64,000 nucleotides of DNA, from assembly GCA_040500365.1 (NCBI GenBank), contig CP148031.1, positions 2,294,001 to 2,358,000 on the forward strand, in the 5' to 3' direction. This DNA is from Dehalobacter alkaniphilus. GTDB taxonomy: Bacteria > Bacillota > Desulfitobacteriia > Desulfitobacteriales > Syntrophobotulaceae. The position numbers and the translations under genes are program-made. This document shows, piece by piece, positions 1 through 8,315 of this stretch (the stretch's first letter is position 1; each line of letters opens with the position of its first letter). Below the pieces are notes generated by a model. It was not told the origin of the DNA, ran no database searches, and was given only the letters and a program-made list of their open reading frames with translations.

Positions 1-1196
1 AAATTCATATTCATTGGCTGAAAATGAACACTGGGCGAGCCTTCTAAATGGCGGGCGAGTCCGCCAAGCGCTGTTTCAGGCGGGAAGACAAGCGTATCCT
101 GTCCGTTTAGCAGGCGGCCCATATTCAGTCCGGCCAAAAGCCCACTGGCCGCTGATTCGACATAGCCTTCCACACCTGTAATCTGACCGGCAAAAAACAG
201 ATCCGGCTTCACCCGGCAGCTAAAATCAGCATTCAGGACTTCAGGTGCATTCAGAAACGAATTCCTGTGCATGACACCGTAACGTACGAACTCAGCGTGT
301 TCTAAGCCTGGTATCATCCTGAACACGCGTTTTTGTTCGCTCCACTTTAAATGAGTCTGGAAGCCAACTAAATTCAAAAGGCTTCCCTGGATATTTTCTT
401 TCCGCAGCTGAACAACAGCAAACGGTTTTTTACCGGTATGCGGGTTCATAATCCCGACAGGTTTTAACGGCCCGAACGCCATCGTCATGGGCCCGCGCTG
501 GGCCATGACCTCGATCGGCATACAGCCTTCAAACACCATATTTTTTTCAAAACCTTGAACCTCGGCAGCTTCGGCCTGAATCAGGGCCTCATAAAAAGTT
601 TCATACTCTTCTTTGCTGAGCGGGCAATTCAAATAGTCTGCCTCGCCTTTGTCATAGCGGGATGCCCAAAAAGCTTTGGACAGATCAACGGTCTCAAGTT
701 CGACAATCGGTGCCGCCGCATCAAAGAAAGACAACGCCTCTTTCCCGGTCAGTTGCAGAATATCCGCGGCAAGTTCACCCGTTGTCAGCGGCCCTGTGGC
801 GATGATCACTTTTTCGTCCGCCGGAATCGTTTTCACTTCCTCGCGGATGATATTAATATTCGGATGACCGGAGACCTTATCGGTAACCATTTGCGCAAAA
901 AGATTCCTGTCAACAGCCAAAGCCCCTCCGGCCGGCACAGAAGTCTGGTCTGCTGCCGCCATGATCAGCGAATTCAGACGCCTCATTTCTTCCTTGAGCA
1001 GCCCGACAGCATTTTCAAGACCGGCAGCCCTCAGCGAATTACTGCAGACCAGCTCGGCAAATTGTTCCGTTTGATGAACCGGTGTGTTTTTCTGCGGACG
1101 CATTTCATAAAGATCGACTTCGATCCCACGCTGGGCCATCTGCCAGGCAGCTTCAGGCCCCGCAAGGCCTGCGCCAATGATTGTCGCTTTTGCCAT
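1..1196 (-). CDS. trmFO: TrmFO, folate/FAD-dependent tRNA (uracil-54) C5-methyltransferase, 3' end cut by window
   Basis: Makes ribothymidine at position 54 of tRNA in the cytoplasm, using methylenetetrahydrofolate and FADH2. The ATG at 1196 opens with the dinucleotide-binding run ATIIGAGLAGPEAAW, followed by the family segment VHQTEQFAELVCSNSLR. About 398 codons are present and the frame is still open at base 3, where it reads HFQPMNMN, a motif close to the end of the family. Only about 40 C-terminal residues should be missing. It lies 44 bp downstream of topA on the same strand, in the usual Firmicute order dprA-topA-trmFO, so co-transcription is likely. Confidence 0.95.
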   Translation of the reverse strand, partial: MAKATIIGAGLAGPEAAWQMAQRGIEVDLYEMRPQKNTPVHQTEQFAELVCSNSLRAAGLENAVGLLKEEMRRLNSLIMAAADQTSVPAGGALAVDRNLFAQMVTDKVSGHPNINIIREEVKTIPADEKVIIATGPLTTGELAADILQLTGKEALSFFDAAAPIVELETVDLSKAFWASRYDKGEADYLNCPLSKEEYETFYEALIQAEAAEVQGFEKNMVFEGCMPIEVMAQRGPMTMAFGPLKPVGIMNPHTGKKPFAVVQLRKENIQGSLLNLVGFQTHLKWSEQKRVFRMIPGLEHAEFVRYGVMHRNSFLNAPEVLNADFSCRVKPDLFFAGQITGVEGYVESAASGLLAGLNMGRLLNGQDTLVFPPETALGGLARHLEGSPSVHFQPMNMN

Positions 1197-1240
1197 AGTA
1201 CCCATCCTAGTCGTGTAGTATCGTTCTTAGATTCTAATTT

Positions 1241-3334
1241 TTATTCTGTTTCCTTGATTTCTTCGGTAAACCTGCAGTCATGATTGGTGCAGACATATTT
1301 TTTGTTTTTTCTGGTACTTTTCTCGGTCATTACCCCGCCGCACTCCGGACAAGGGTGAGGTGCCGGTTTCTCCCAGGAAATAAAATCACAGTCCGGGTAT
1401 TTGCTGCAGCCGTAAAACTTACGTCCTTTTTTCGATCTCCTGACGACAAGTTTTTCTCCGCATTTCGGGCAGTTTACGCCGATTTCCTCGAGTAAAGGCC
1501 GCGCATTCCGGCAGTCAGGAAAACCCGGGCAAGCCAAAAACTTTCCGAACCGTCCCATCTTGATGACCATATTCCTGCCGCAAAGTTCACAGACTTCATC
1601 TGAAACTTCATCCTCAACTTTGATTTTGCCGATCTTCTGCTCAGCTTTATCAAGTGTAACGGCAAACGGGCCGTAAAATTCTCCGACAATTTTCTTCCAA
1701 TCCGATTTTCCGTCTTCGATATCGTCAAGCTTTTCCTCCATGTTGGCTGTAAACTCCTGGTCAACAATATCCGGAAAATGCTCTTTCAGCAAGTTGATCA
1801 CAATTTCACCAAGTTCGGTTGGAACAAGTTTCTTGTCTTCCTTTGCTACATAGCCCCTCGTTTGAATCGTTTCAATCGTCGGCGCATACGTACTCGGACG
1901 CCCGATCCCCTCTTCCTCCATTTTCCGAACCAAGGTTGCCTCAGTATAACGCGCCGGGGGTTCGGTGAAATGCTGCTTCTCCTGAAGCTGCCTTAACTGC
2001 AGTTTCTGCCCGATGGCGAGATCTCCTTTCAGGCAGTTTTCCTCATTATCCAGTTTTTCCGGTTCATCGGTGCTTTCTTCATAGACAGTGAGATATCCCG
2101 GAAACTTCACGGCTGAAGCATTGGCTCTTAAAAGGTAATCACCGGCCAGAACGTCTACGGTAATCGTATCATAAACTGCCGCACTCATCTGACTGGCGAC
2201 AAAACGGTCCCAGATCAGCCGGTAAAGCTTGAACTGCTCTCGTCCGAGAAACCCTTTGACGGATTCAGGCGTCCTGAGAGCGGATGTCGGTCTGATTGCC
2301 TCGTGCGCTTCCTGGGTCCGGCCTTTGCTGGCAAATTTCCTCGGCTCCTCGGGATAATAGGTTTCGCCGTAAGTCTCGATGATAAAACCTTTGGCCTCTT
2401 CCTGTGCAGTGTCAGCGATCCGGACAGAGTCCGTACGCATATACGAAATTAATCCGACCGTACCGGCCTTCCCGAGATCAAGTCCTTCATAGAGCTGCTG
2501 GGCCAGCATCATCGTCTTTTTAGGTGTAAAGTTTAATTTGCGGTAGGCTTCCTGCTGAAGACTGCTGGTCGTAAAAGGAGGTGCCGGCTGTTTTCGTTTT
2601 TCCTTCGTTTTCACCTCTCCGACCGTGAATGCGGCCGCCCGGAGTTCCTGCAAGACTTCATCCATCTGCTCGCGGCTCGAAATTGTCATCTTTTTGCCCT
2701 GCTTATGAAGCAGTTTGGCGGCAAAACTGCCGCCCCGGCACAAAAAATCCGCATCCAGAGTCCAGTACTCTTCCGGTTCAAAGTTGCGGATTTCTTCTTC
2801 TCTGTCACAGATCATTCTGACCGCAACAGATTGAACACGTCCGGCACTTAAACCTTTTTTAACTTTCCGCCACAGAAGCGGGCTTAATTTGTAGCCCACC
2901 AGTCTGTCCAAGACCCTGCGCGCCTGCTGGGCATCTACGAGATGTATATCCAGTTTACGGGGATTCTTTACGGCATTTTGAATCGTTGGTTTTGTTATTT
3001 CATGAAATTCGACCCTGCTCAGCTCTTCGGGATTCAGACCGAGCAAGTGCGTCAAGTGCCAGGCAATCGCTTCACCTTCCCTGTCGGGGTCGGACGCCAG
3101 CAAGACACGGTCGGCAGTTTTAGCTGCAGCTTTAAGCTCTTTGACCAAATCGCCGCGTCCTCTGATTGCAATGTATTTCGGCTCAAAATTATGATCGATA
3201 TCAACCCCGATCTGGCTCTTTGGCAAATCCCGCAGATGTCCCATGGAAGCTTTGACCAGATAATTTTTGGACAAAAATTTGCTGATAGATTTTGCCTTAG
3301 CCGGGGATTCAACGATAACCAAAGTTTTCGACAT
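1241..3334 (-). CDS. topA: DNA topoisomerase I (type IA)
   Basis: Relaxes negative supercoils through a 5'-phosphotyrosine intermediate. The 697 residues begin with the Toprim domain (SKTLVIVESPAKAK, then the metal motif SDPDREGEAIAWH near residue 81). The catalytic tyrosine is Tyr298 in GLISYMRTDS. The C-terminus carries three Cys4 zinc-ribbon repeats from about residue 585, each pairing a CxxC with a second cysteine pair; the last ends CTNHDC. Length and architecture are those of Firmicute TopA. It sits between dprA, 199 bp upstream, and trmFO. Confidence 0.97.
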   Translation of the reverse strand: MSKTLVIVESPAKAKSISKFLSKNYLVKASMGHLRDLPKSQIGVDIDHNFEPKYIAIRGRGDLVKELKAAAKTADRVLLASDPDREGEAIAWHLTHLLGLNPEELSRVEFHEITKPTIQNAVKNPRKLDIHLVDAQQARRVLDRLVGYKLSPLLWRKVKKGLSAGRVQSVAVRMICDREEEIRNFEPEEYWTLDADFLCRGGSFAAKLLHKQGKKMTISSREQMDEVLQELRAAAFTVGEVKTKEKRKQPAPPFTTSSLQQEAYRKLNFTPKKTMMLAQQLYEGLDLGKAGTVGLISYMRTDSVRIADTAQEEAKGFIIETYGETYYPEEPRKFASKGRTQEAHEAIRPTSALRTPESVKGFLGREQFKLYRLIWDRFVASQMSAAVYDTITVDVLAGDYLLRANASAVKFPGYLTVYEESTDEPEKLDNEENCLKGDLAIGQKLQLRQLQEKQHFTEPPARYTEATLVRKMEEEGIGRPSTYAPTIETIQTRGYVAKEDKKLVPTELGEIVINLLKEHFPDIVDQEFTANMEEKLDDIEDGKSDWKKIVGEFYGPFAVTLDKAEQKIGKIKVEDEVSDEVCELCGRNMVIKMGRFGKFLACPGFPDCRNARPLLEEIGVNCPKCGEKLVVRRSKKGRKFYGCSKYPDCDFISWEKPAPHPCPECGGVMTEKSTRKNKKYVCTNHDCRFTEEIKETE

Positions 3335-3533
3335 GCTTCACCTCATGATTTCTCTCAATGTAATTCTATTGTATCTATATTGATTAAAATTTGATTAATA
3401 TCACTAAATTTTCTTCCTTAATCCTTTGCATCGTTTCTGATTTAACCCTTAAAAAAAATAGCAACACAAATTATACCATTTATTTTCAAAACCACAATGG
3501 TAAAACAAAATATTGTAAAAATGAATAGCGTTT

Positions 3534-4658
3534 TTAACGCTGAAGGACATAATGCTGGCCTGGAAGCTGTAAAATCTCTCCGGCAAGCTGGAGCTCCAGC
3601 AGTCCCAGTGCAATGTCCTGAGCCGGAAGCGGGCATAAGACAGCCAACCGGTCAATATGCAGCGGGACATCGCTCAAACACCCCAGGATTTCAGCCCATT
3701 TCGATTCTGTTTGCATCATTCCCTTAGACCTTACCCGCGTCATTCCTTCTGGGCATACCAGAACTTCTGATAGCCTGTTTTCGGGTGTGAACGGAGCCAG
3801 TTCGCTCAATACATCCCTCATGTCCTCCGTTACTTTTGCACCCATCCGCAGCAGCTGATGTGTTCCCCGGCTCAGCTCGCTGAAGATCGGACCTGGAACA
3901 GCGTACACTTCCCGTCCTTGTTCCAGGGCACAGTCAGCTGTAATCAGTGCACCACTTTTTTCAGCTGCTTCGACGATAATGACTCCGCGGGACGAACCGC
4001 TGATCAGCCTGTTCCTGGCCGGGAACTGTCCTGGCTCGGGCGGAATACCCGGTGGATACTCACTTAACAGTGCGCCTTTTTCCATAATGGAATTTGCGAG
4101 CTTCGTATTCTCGTACGGATAGATCGTATCAAGCCCTCCGGCCATAAAGGCCCAGGTAATTCCACCGGCTTCAAGTGCTCCTCGATGCGCCGCCGTGTCA
4201 ATGCCTCGGGCCAGACCGCTGACCACAGCATAACCTTCTCTGGCAATCCCGCCGGCTAAAAAAGATGCCGCCGCTTTGCCATAGGGTGAAGCCTTTCTCG
4301 CACCCACCACCGCTATTCCCTCCTGCTGAGCCTGAAGTACACCTTTGTAAAACAGCACAGGAGGCGCATCCGGACACTCAGCCAGTAAGCATGGATAAGC
4401 GGACTCTCCCGGCATAACCAAGGATATATCTTCCCTCTGAAGTCTTTCCTGAAACGCTCCAGGATCAATTTCTGCCCTGTGCTGCAGAAATTCTTTCACC
4501 CAAACGAGATGGACTAACTCGGAAAAAGCACCGGCAGGCGCTTCCAGAGCTTCAGCAGCACTCCCAAAATAGGCTATCAGCTGACGCAGTCTTTGACTGC
4601 CGATCCCTGAAATGGTCAAAATACTTGCTCGAAAGATTTTTTCCTGAATTATCCTCAT
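3534..4658 (-). CDS. dprA: DNA-processing protein DprA/Smf
   Basis: Binds incoming single-stranded DNA and loads RecA during transformation. The start is chosen as the second of two adjacent ATGs (4661 and 4658) behind GGAGGG, because it gives a 6-nt spacing; the product has 374 residues. An N-terminal SAM-like helical region (LTISGIGSQRLRQL) precedes the Rossmann core, with GIAVVGARKASPYG, VVSGLARGIDTAAH, FPARNRLISG and EAAEKSGALITA. The C-terminus fits the winged-helix DML1 domain. The frame stays open further upstream to 4751, but that stretch is not family-like. First gene of the dprA-topA-trmFO block. Confidence 0.94.
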   Translation of the reverse strand: MRIIQEKIFRASILTISGIGSQRLRQLIAYFGSAAEALEAPAGAFSELVHLVWVKEFLQHRAEIDPGAFQERLQREDISLVMPGESAYPCLLAECPDAPPVLFYKGVLQAQQEGIAVVGARKASPYGKAAASFLAGGIAREGYAVVSGLARGIDTAAHRGALEAGGITWAFMAGGLDTIYPYENTKLANSIMEKGALLSEYPPGIPPEPGQFPARNRLISGSSRGVIIVEAAEKSGALITADCALEQGREVYAVPGPIFSELSRGTHQLLRMGAKVTEDMRDVLSELAPFTPENRLSEVLVCPEGMTRVRSKGMMQTESKWAEILGCLSDVPLHIDRLAVLCPLPAQDIALGLLELQLAGEILQLPGQHYVLQR

Positions 4659-4767
4659 CATGATCCCTCCAACAACAGCGATTCTACATATTCCATATTT
4701 TTCCTGCCTAAAGCATTTATTTTGTATCATTTTGTCCAGCCAGGATGCCAACGATGGTAAGTTGGCC

Positions 4768-4802
4768 GCTCATGATTTATCTGAGATGTTCGGGAATGAA
4801 GA
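4768..4802 (+). repeat. Direct repeat copy 1, matches the 3' end of the HicB-like gene
   Basis: 35 bp (gctcatgatttatctga, then ga, then tgttcgggaatgaaga) matching 6981-7015 at 33 of 35 positions. Both copies read AHDLSE(M/V)FGNE in the plus frame. Copy 2 is inside an intact gene, whereas copy 1 has no gene around it, so it may be a relic of a second HicB-like gene or one end of a recombined segment. Confidence 0.7.
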
Positions 4803-4810
4803 GAACGAAG

Positions 4811-4856
4811 AAGGAGGTGCCTTAAGAACTGGGTGCAGTTCAAAAGGTGCCTCCTT
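4811..4856 (-). terminator. Terminator-like hairpin after the DUF1659/DUF2922 genes
   Basis: On the minus strand an AAGGAGG/CCTCCTT stem continues through CCTT/AAGG and GAACTG/CAGTTC, separated by small symmetric internal loops, and is followed by CTTCTTC. It starts 18 bp beyond the DUF2922 stop codon. The uridine run is weak. Confidence 0.6.
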
Positions 4857-4873
4857 TTCTATGGGCAAATTGC

Positions 4874-5122
4874 TTATGCTACCGGTGGATCGTAGAGATC
4901 GTTGGTCGTCATGTCAATCACCCGGATATCCCGTATCGTGGCAAGTTCGCCGCTGGGGCTGTTAAAAATGTTCTTTTCTATAACCATTTCCATCGCGGTC
5001 TGGGCCTCAGCCAGCGTCAGGTCCGCCCTCGGCTGGGGGACGGAAATAATGAAGGATTTGCCGCCGGTAGTCAAAAAAGTTAGCTTTAACACCTTGCTTG
5101 TAATAATCGCGATTTTAATCAC
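4874..5122 (-). CDS. DUF2922 family small protein
   Basis: Function unknown. The 82 residues match the DUF2922 pattern: two short beta segments (KVLKLTFLTTGGKSF), a P-x-x-DLTLAEAQ segment, then MEMVIEKNIF and a terminal RVIDMTTNDLYD. DUF2922 proteins usually lie beside DUF1659 proteins in Firmicutes, as here (gene at 5201-5425, gap 78 bp). The start is uncertain. GTG at 5122 overlaps the AGGGGGTGAT Shine-Dalgarno-like sequence at 5118-5127, so an in-frame ATC at 5113 would be better spaced. Confidence 0.8.
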   Translation of the reverse strand: MIKIAIITSKVLKLTFLTTGGKSFIISVPQPRADLTLAEAQTAMEMVIEKNIFNSPSGELATIRDIRVIDMTTNDLYDPPVA

Positions 5123-5200
5123 CCCCTAAAGATTTGCCTTGACAATCACATTGGCATTTACACTTTACCTAGCTAGTCTTTCAGGCAGATTTCCCGCTGC

Positions 5201-5425
5201 TTATTCATTCGTAAGCTCCCAGTTCTTGCTGAGCACAACATTCAGCAGCGGATACTGGCTCAGACTGGATAGAGCCGCTACAACATCATAGATGTCTTGA
5301 CTCGTGGCAGTAGGCTTCACATAATTCAGGCTTTTCTTCTGGGTCACCGGGCCGCCTGCCGGCGAAGTCCCGGTTTGGTATTTTGTTGACACGATCGAAT
5401 CCAACGTTATTTCTGTCACTGCCAT
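5201..5425 (-). CDS. DUF1659 family small protein
   Basis: Function unknown. The 74 residues have the DUF1659 layout: a beta strand after MAVTEITLDS, the segment KKSLNYVKPTATSQDIYDVV, and a final helix with LSSLSQYPLLNVVL. The ATG at 5425 follows AAGGGAGGG with good spacing. It lies upstream of DUF2922 and is probably co-transcribed with it. No signal peptide or membrane segment is visible. Confidence 0.82.
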   Translation of the reverse strand: MAVTEITLDSIVSTKYQTGTSPAGGPVTQKKSLNYVKPTATSQDIYDVVAALSSLSQYPLLNVVLSKNWELTNE

Positions 5426-5608
5426 GGTTTATCCCTCCCTTCAACAATTGACAAGCCAGGCTTGTTCGTTCCCGACCTTATATACTATGAGAAAGATTGT
5501 CCAATGTTAAAGATTTCTTCCCTAAAAGCTCGACGACTGAGCTTGTCACACTTTTAAGCCTGGCCACGTATCCTATGAGTGAAATCAGCCCCAAGGAGTG
5601 TGGATATC

Positions 5609-6550
5609 TTGACTGATCCAGTAACGAATCCATTATCTAATACAGTATCTAATACAGTAACTGATATCATCAGCGGACGCACGCCGCATGTAATAGCGGC
5701 TGAAATTAACATGATCAAATACCAGACTGAGAGGATCTACCTTGCCGCCGCTGTCGAGATTGGAAGGCGGTTGACGGAGGCCAAGGCCCTGCTTAAGTTT
5801 GGAGAATGGGGCAAGTGGCTGGAGGAGTCGGTCAGTTACTCTCAGAGTACGGCCGACAGACTTATGAAGGTCTTCAGAGAGTACGGGAGCAAACTGCCCG
5901 AGGCTTCTGCCGGCAGCTCAAATTACGCACCAGTGCGCAATTTGACATACTCCCAGGCGGTGCTTCTTTTAGGTATCCCCAAGGAGGAACGGGCGCAATT
6001 CATCGTCGATCTGGATGTCGAAGGCATGACCAATCAGGAACTCAGGAAAGCGGTCAAGGAACGGACGCAGGCCCGGCAAGAAAAAGACCAGGCCTTACAG
6101 GAAAAAGACCTGGCCCTGCAGGAGAATACGGATCTCCAGAAAACAGTGGAAGACCAAATCGGTATCATCACCGGGCTGACTGCGGAACTCGCCAATCTGA
6201 AGGTCCAATTGGAGAATGTCAAGACGTCCAAAGCAGAACTCAATGAAACGGCCAGGCAGCTGAAGGATGCGCTGGAATCGCTCCAAAAAAGCTCAGCCGC
6301 CAAGGGCTACGAGCGAATGAAAACAAACTTTATTAATACGTCGCTCAAAGTCAGGGCCAACCATATTGCCTTCCTCTGTGAAAACTTGGATCAAACCATT
6401 AAGGAAGTAAAGCATAAGCTGCTCCAGATCGCCCCTAATGACAAGGAGACGTATATCATTTATAAGAATAAAGTTTACGATCTTCTGGATGTGTGGCTTA
6501 AAGACGAGACGTGGAGCAGGCAAACTCGCCCCATCAGAGATACGCAGTAA
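5609..6550 (+). CDS. DUF3102 domain protein with long coiled coil
   Basis: Function unknown; DUF3102 proteins are common in plasmid, phage and accessory regions of Firmicutes. Residues about 20-110 hold the DUF3102 core (KYQTERIYLAAAVEIGRRL, then KFGEWGKWLEESVSYSQST). A coiled coil follows, with repeats of the type QEKDQALQEKDLALQE. The TTG at 5609 is preferred because AAGGAG lies 10 nt upstream; a GTG at 5579 is also in frame but has no site. The product has 313 residues. The HicB-like gene follows after 10 bp and is probably in the same transcript. Confidence 0.75.
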   Translation: MTDPVTNPLSNTVSNTVTDIISGRTPHVIAAEINMIKYQTERIYLAAAVEIGRRLTEAKALLKFGEWGKWLEESVSYSQSTADRLMKVFREYGSKLPEASAGSSNYAPVRNLTYSQAVLLLGIPKEERAQFIVDLDVEGMTNQELRKAVKERTQARQEKDQALQEKDLALQENTDLQKTVEDQIGIITGLTAELANLKVQLENVKTSKAELNETARQLKDALESLQKSSAAKGYERMKTNFINTSLKVRANHIAFLCENLDQTIKEVKHKLLQIAPNDKETYIIYKNKVYDLLDVWLKDETWSRQTRPIRDTQ

Positions 6551-6560
6551 GAAGTGATGG

Positions 6561-7028
6561 ATGATGAAGAGCAAATATGTTTTCCCAGCCATTATTGAGC
6601 GGAATAAAATAAGCAGCAAATATACGGTTGTTTTCCCGGACCTGCCGGGCTGCGCCTTCGAAGCAGAGGATTTTATCCAGGCCTATTACTGGGCCGGTCC
6701 CAGGCTGGAGTATCATTTATATAGGATGGACAGAACGTATGAGCACATCCCCGAAGCTTCAGATACTTCAGGCTGGGAAATCGCGGCGGACGCTGTCGTT
6801 GTTCAGGTAGCGGCCGGTCTGCCCGAGTACCGGAGAATGTTCGGTCCAAAATACGCCAGAAAAGCCATCGGGTTTCCCAGCTGGCTCTTCCAATTGGGGA
6901 AAAAAGACGAGCCGATTTCAGTACAGGATATGCGGGAGGTATTGAGGGAGAAGCTGGAGATTGACATGCTGCCTGAAAACGCTCATGATTTATCTGAAGT
7001 GTTCGGGAATGAAGACGGGTCGTTTTAA
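6561..7028 (+). CDS. HicB-like antitoxin-fold protein, no HicA partner seen
   Basis: The N-terminal 60 residues follow the HicB/UPF0150 pattern: YVFPAIIE, YTVVFPDLPGCAFEAED, then a helix. HicB proteins neutralise HicA mRNA interferases, but no HicA-like double-stranded RNA-binding ORF is next to this gene. The protein is also longer (155 residues) than simple HicB antitoxins. A role in toxin-antitoxin biology is therefore not supported by context. Its last 13 codons recur as an orphan sequence at 4768-4802. A strong terminator follows at 7061. Confidence 0.6.
   Translation: MMKSKYVFPAIIERNKISSKYTVVFPDLPGCAFEAEDFIQAYYWAGPRLEYHLYRMDRTYEHIPEASDTSGWEIAADAVVVQVAAGLPEYRRMFGPKYARKAIGFPSWLFQLGKKDEPISVQDMREVLREKLEIDMLPENAHDLSEVFGNEDGSF
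6981..7015 (+). repeat. Direct repeat copy 2, inside the HicB-like gene
   Basis: Matches 4768-4802 at 33 of 35 bases. The two copies bracket the DUF2922, DUF1659, DUF3102 and most of the HicB-like gene. Confidence 0.7.
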
Positions 7029-7060
7029 TTTACAATCTATCTACGGGCTGTAAATATTTA

Positions 7061-7114
7061 AGCCAGAAAAAGGTTTGTCTAAATAATGACTAACCTTTTC
7101 TGGCTTATTTTTTC
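7061..7114 (+). terminator. Rho-independent terminator after the HicB-like gene
   Basis: AAGCCAGAAA(A)AGGTT at 7061-7076 pairs with AACCTTTTCTGGCTT at 7093-7107, with one bulged base, followed by ATTTTTT. Confidence 0.85.
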
Positions 7115-7157
7115 CGACGTAATGAGAAAAATCAAAGTTTCGCAGCAAAAATTAATT

Positions 7158-7640
7158 TCATCGATCATTTTTCTCTATTTCGCAGTTATCCTCCAAGCAA
7201 TTTCTTCTTCTCTTATAAATGCGGCTGGTCAGCCACAAGGCGATAAAGCATAAAATAAAGAGTTGAACAGCTATAATGACAAATATCCCCAACGTTAGAA
7301 ATAGGTTTTCGCGACAAGCCTCATATCTGATATATTTTATGACTGTCACTACCGAGCTGAACACGATCGCCGTAATCGTGCTGATGATCAGGTTCGTTTT
7401 GAGCGTGGGCCGCAAATGACGGTCCCATATCCCCGCTTTCAGGCAGCTAACCAGCAGATACACAGCGAGGATCGCGAAAATGATCATCTCCCCAGCAAAT
7501 TGGACAAACGGCACACCCAATAATTGTTGAACAATGATTGCCACCGCCAGCGCCCAAAAGCAAAACCATACGCCGTTATGCTCGATTTTCAGTAATCTTT
7601 GTTCCTGCATTTCATCCAGAAGATTTTTAGGCATTTTCAT
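7158..7640 (-). CDS. DUF6773-like small membrane protein
   Basis: 160 residues. A short charged N-terminus (KNLLDEMQEQRLLKIE) precedes four predicted membrane spans: around FWALAVAIIVQQLLG, MIIFAILAVYLLV, IISTITAIVFSSVV and FVIIAVQLFILCFIA. It resembles the DUF6773 family, whose members often follow a small XRE regulator, as here. ATG 7640 lies behind GAGGAG and overlaps the end of the regulator gene by 14 bp, so translation is probably coupled. Function unknown. Confidence 0.7.
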   Translation of the reverse strand: MKMPKNLLDEMQEQRLLKIEHNGVWFCFWALAVAIIVQQLLGVPFVQFAGEMIIFAILAVYLLVSCLKAGIWDRHLRPTLKTNLIISTITAIVFSSVVTVIKYIRYEACRENLFLTLGIFVIIAVQLFILCFIALWLTSRIYKRRRNCLEDNCEIEKNDR

Positions 7641-7836
7641 TCTCCTCTCCAAACAGTTCATCCAGGCTTTTCCCCAGCGCTTTGCAGATGGCGCGGCACA
7701 GCTTGATCGTCGGATTATATTCGCCCTGTTCGATGGCGTTCATCGTTTGCCTTGATATTCCGACTTGCTCTGCCAGAGCTTTTTGTGTCATATCCATCTC
7801 CGCGCGGGCAACCTTGATTTTAATGTTTCTACCCAT
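7627..7836 (-). CDS. XRE-family helix-turn-helix regulator, 69 aa
   Basis: A compact Cro/CI-type DNA-binding protein. The helix-turn-helix is ALAEQVGISRQTMNAIEQG at about residues 20-38, followed by the family ending CRAICKALGKSLDELF. ATG 7836 follows GGAGGCGATGAC. It overlaps the DUF6773-like gene in a two-gene unit. A 19-bp perfect inverted repeat 28 bp upstream of the start (7864-7909) is the obvious candidate operator for autoregulation. Confidence 0.9.
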   Translation of the reverse strand: MGRNIKIKVARAEMDMTQKALAEQVGISRQTMNAIEQGEYNPTIKLCRAICKALGKSLDELFGEENENA

Positions 7837-7863
7837 GTCATCGCCTCCAAGATAATAATAACA

Positions 7864-7909
7864 TATACATTAATAATTGTAAAATATATATTACAATTAT
7901 TAATGTATA
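7864..7909. promoter_or_regulatory. Large AT-rich palindrome, candidate operator of the XRE regulator
   Basis: TATACATTAATAATTGTAA at 7864-7882 is repeated exactly inverted at 7891-7909 with an 8-nt spacer. It lies 28 bp upstream of the XRE gene start and contains several near-consensus -10 hexamers, so it may overlap the promoter. That this regulator binds it is an inference from position and symmetry. Confidence 0.6.
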
Positions 7910-7940
7910 ATATGACATTGGCTGTATTAAAAACTAAATT

Positions 7941-8083
7941 GAAAGGCGAGATGCCATTTTGTAAATTGAAAAGCAATCTTTGTAATCGACAACTGAATAT
8001 TTGTAAACGAAACGCAGTTTTTGAATCCGAAATGCCTGTTTTGAAAAGGAAATGCAACTTTTGTAACCCACATGCAGTTTGAA
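7941..8083. repeat. Degenerate tandem array, period 20-21 bp, about seven units
   Basis: Units begin near 7941, 7961, 7982, 8003, 8023, 8043 and 8063. The consensus is about TGWAANCGAAATGCANTTTT. Spacings are 20, 21, 21, 20, 20 and 20, with a shortened last unit. Identity between units is low (about 50-75%). It lies in the 850-bp intergenic region between the XRE gene and the ammonium transporter gene. Confidence 0.6.
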
Positions 8084-8315
8084 TTATTCGTTTTTCTGGC
8101 GTATTATGATAAAAATGGGTACGCCGAATGGAGATCGACTCCCTCTCGATTTTTTTGTAATCGGAGAATCCACCCCTGTTTTAGGATGAGCATTGCTGGT
8201 GTTGGCGGCGCAGTTTTATGTTTATCTTTTGAGAAGAGCGGATCTTAACAGGATTTAATCTTTGATATTGGGTAGCACTTGAAGCATACTCTTTCCCCTT
8301 TAGCTTCTATGTGGA

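Noticed and set aside
3335..3533. Small ORFs in the topA-dprA gap
   Set aside because: Frames are short, overlap the dprA 3' end antisense, and lack ribosome sites.
6561..7028. HicAB toxin-antitoxin module
   Set aside because: No HicA-like ORF on either side, and the protein is longer than a typical HicB.
7941..8083. CRISPR array
   Set aside because: Units are directly adjacent with no unique spacers, and no cas genes are present.
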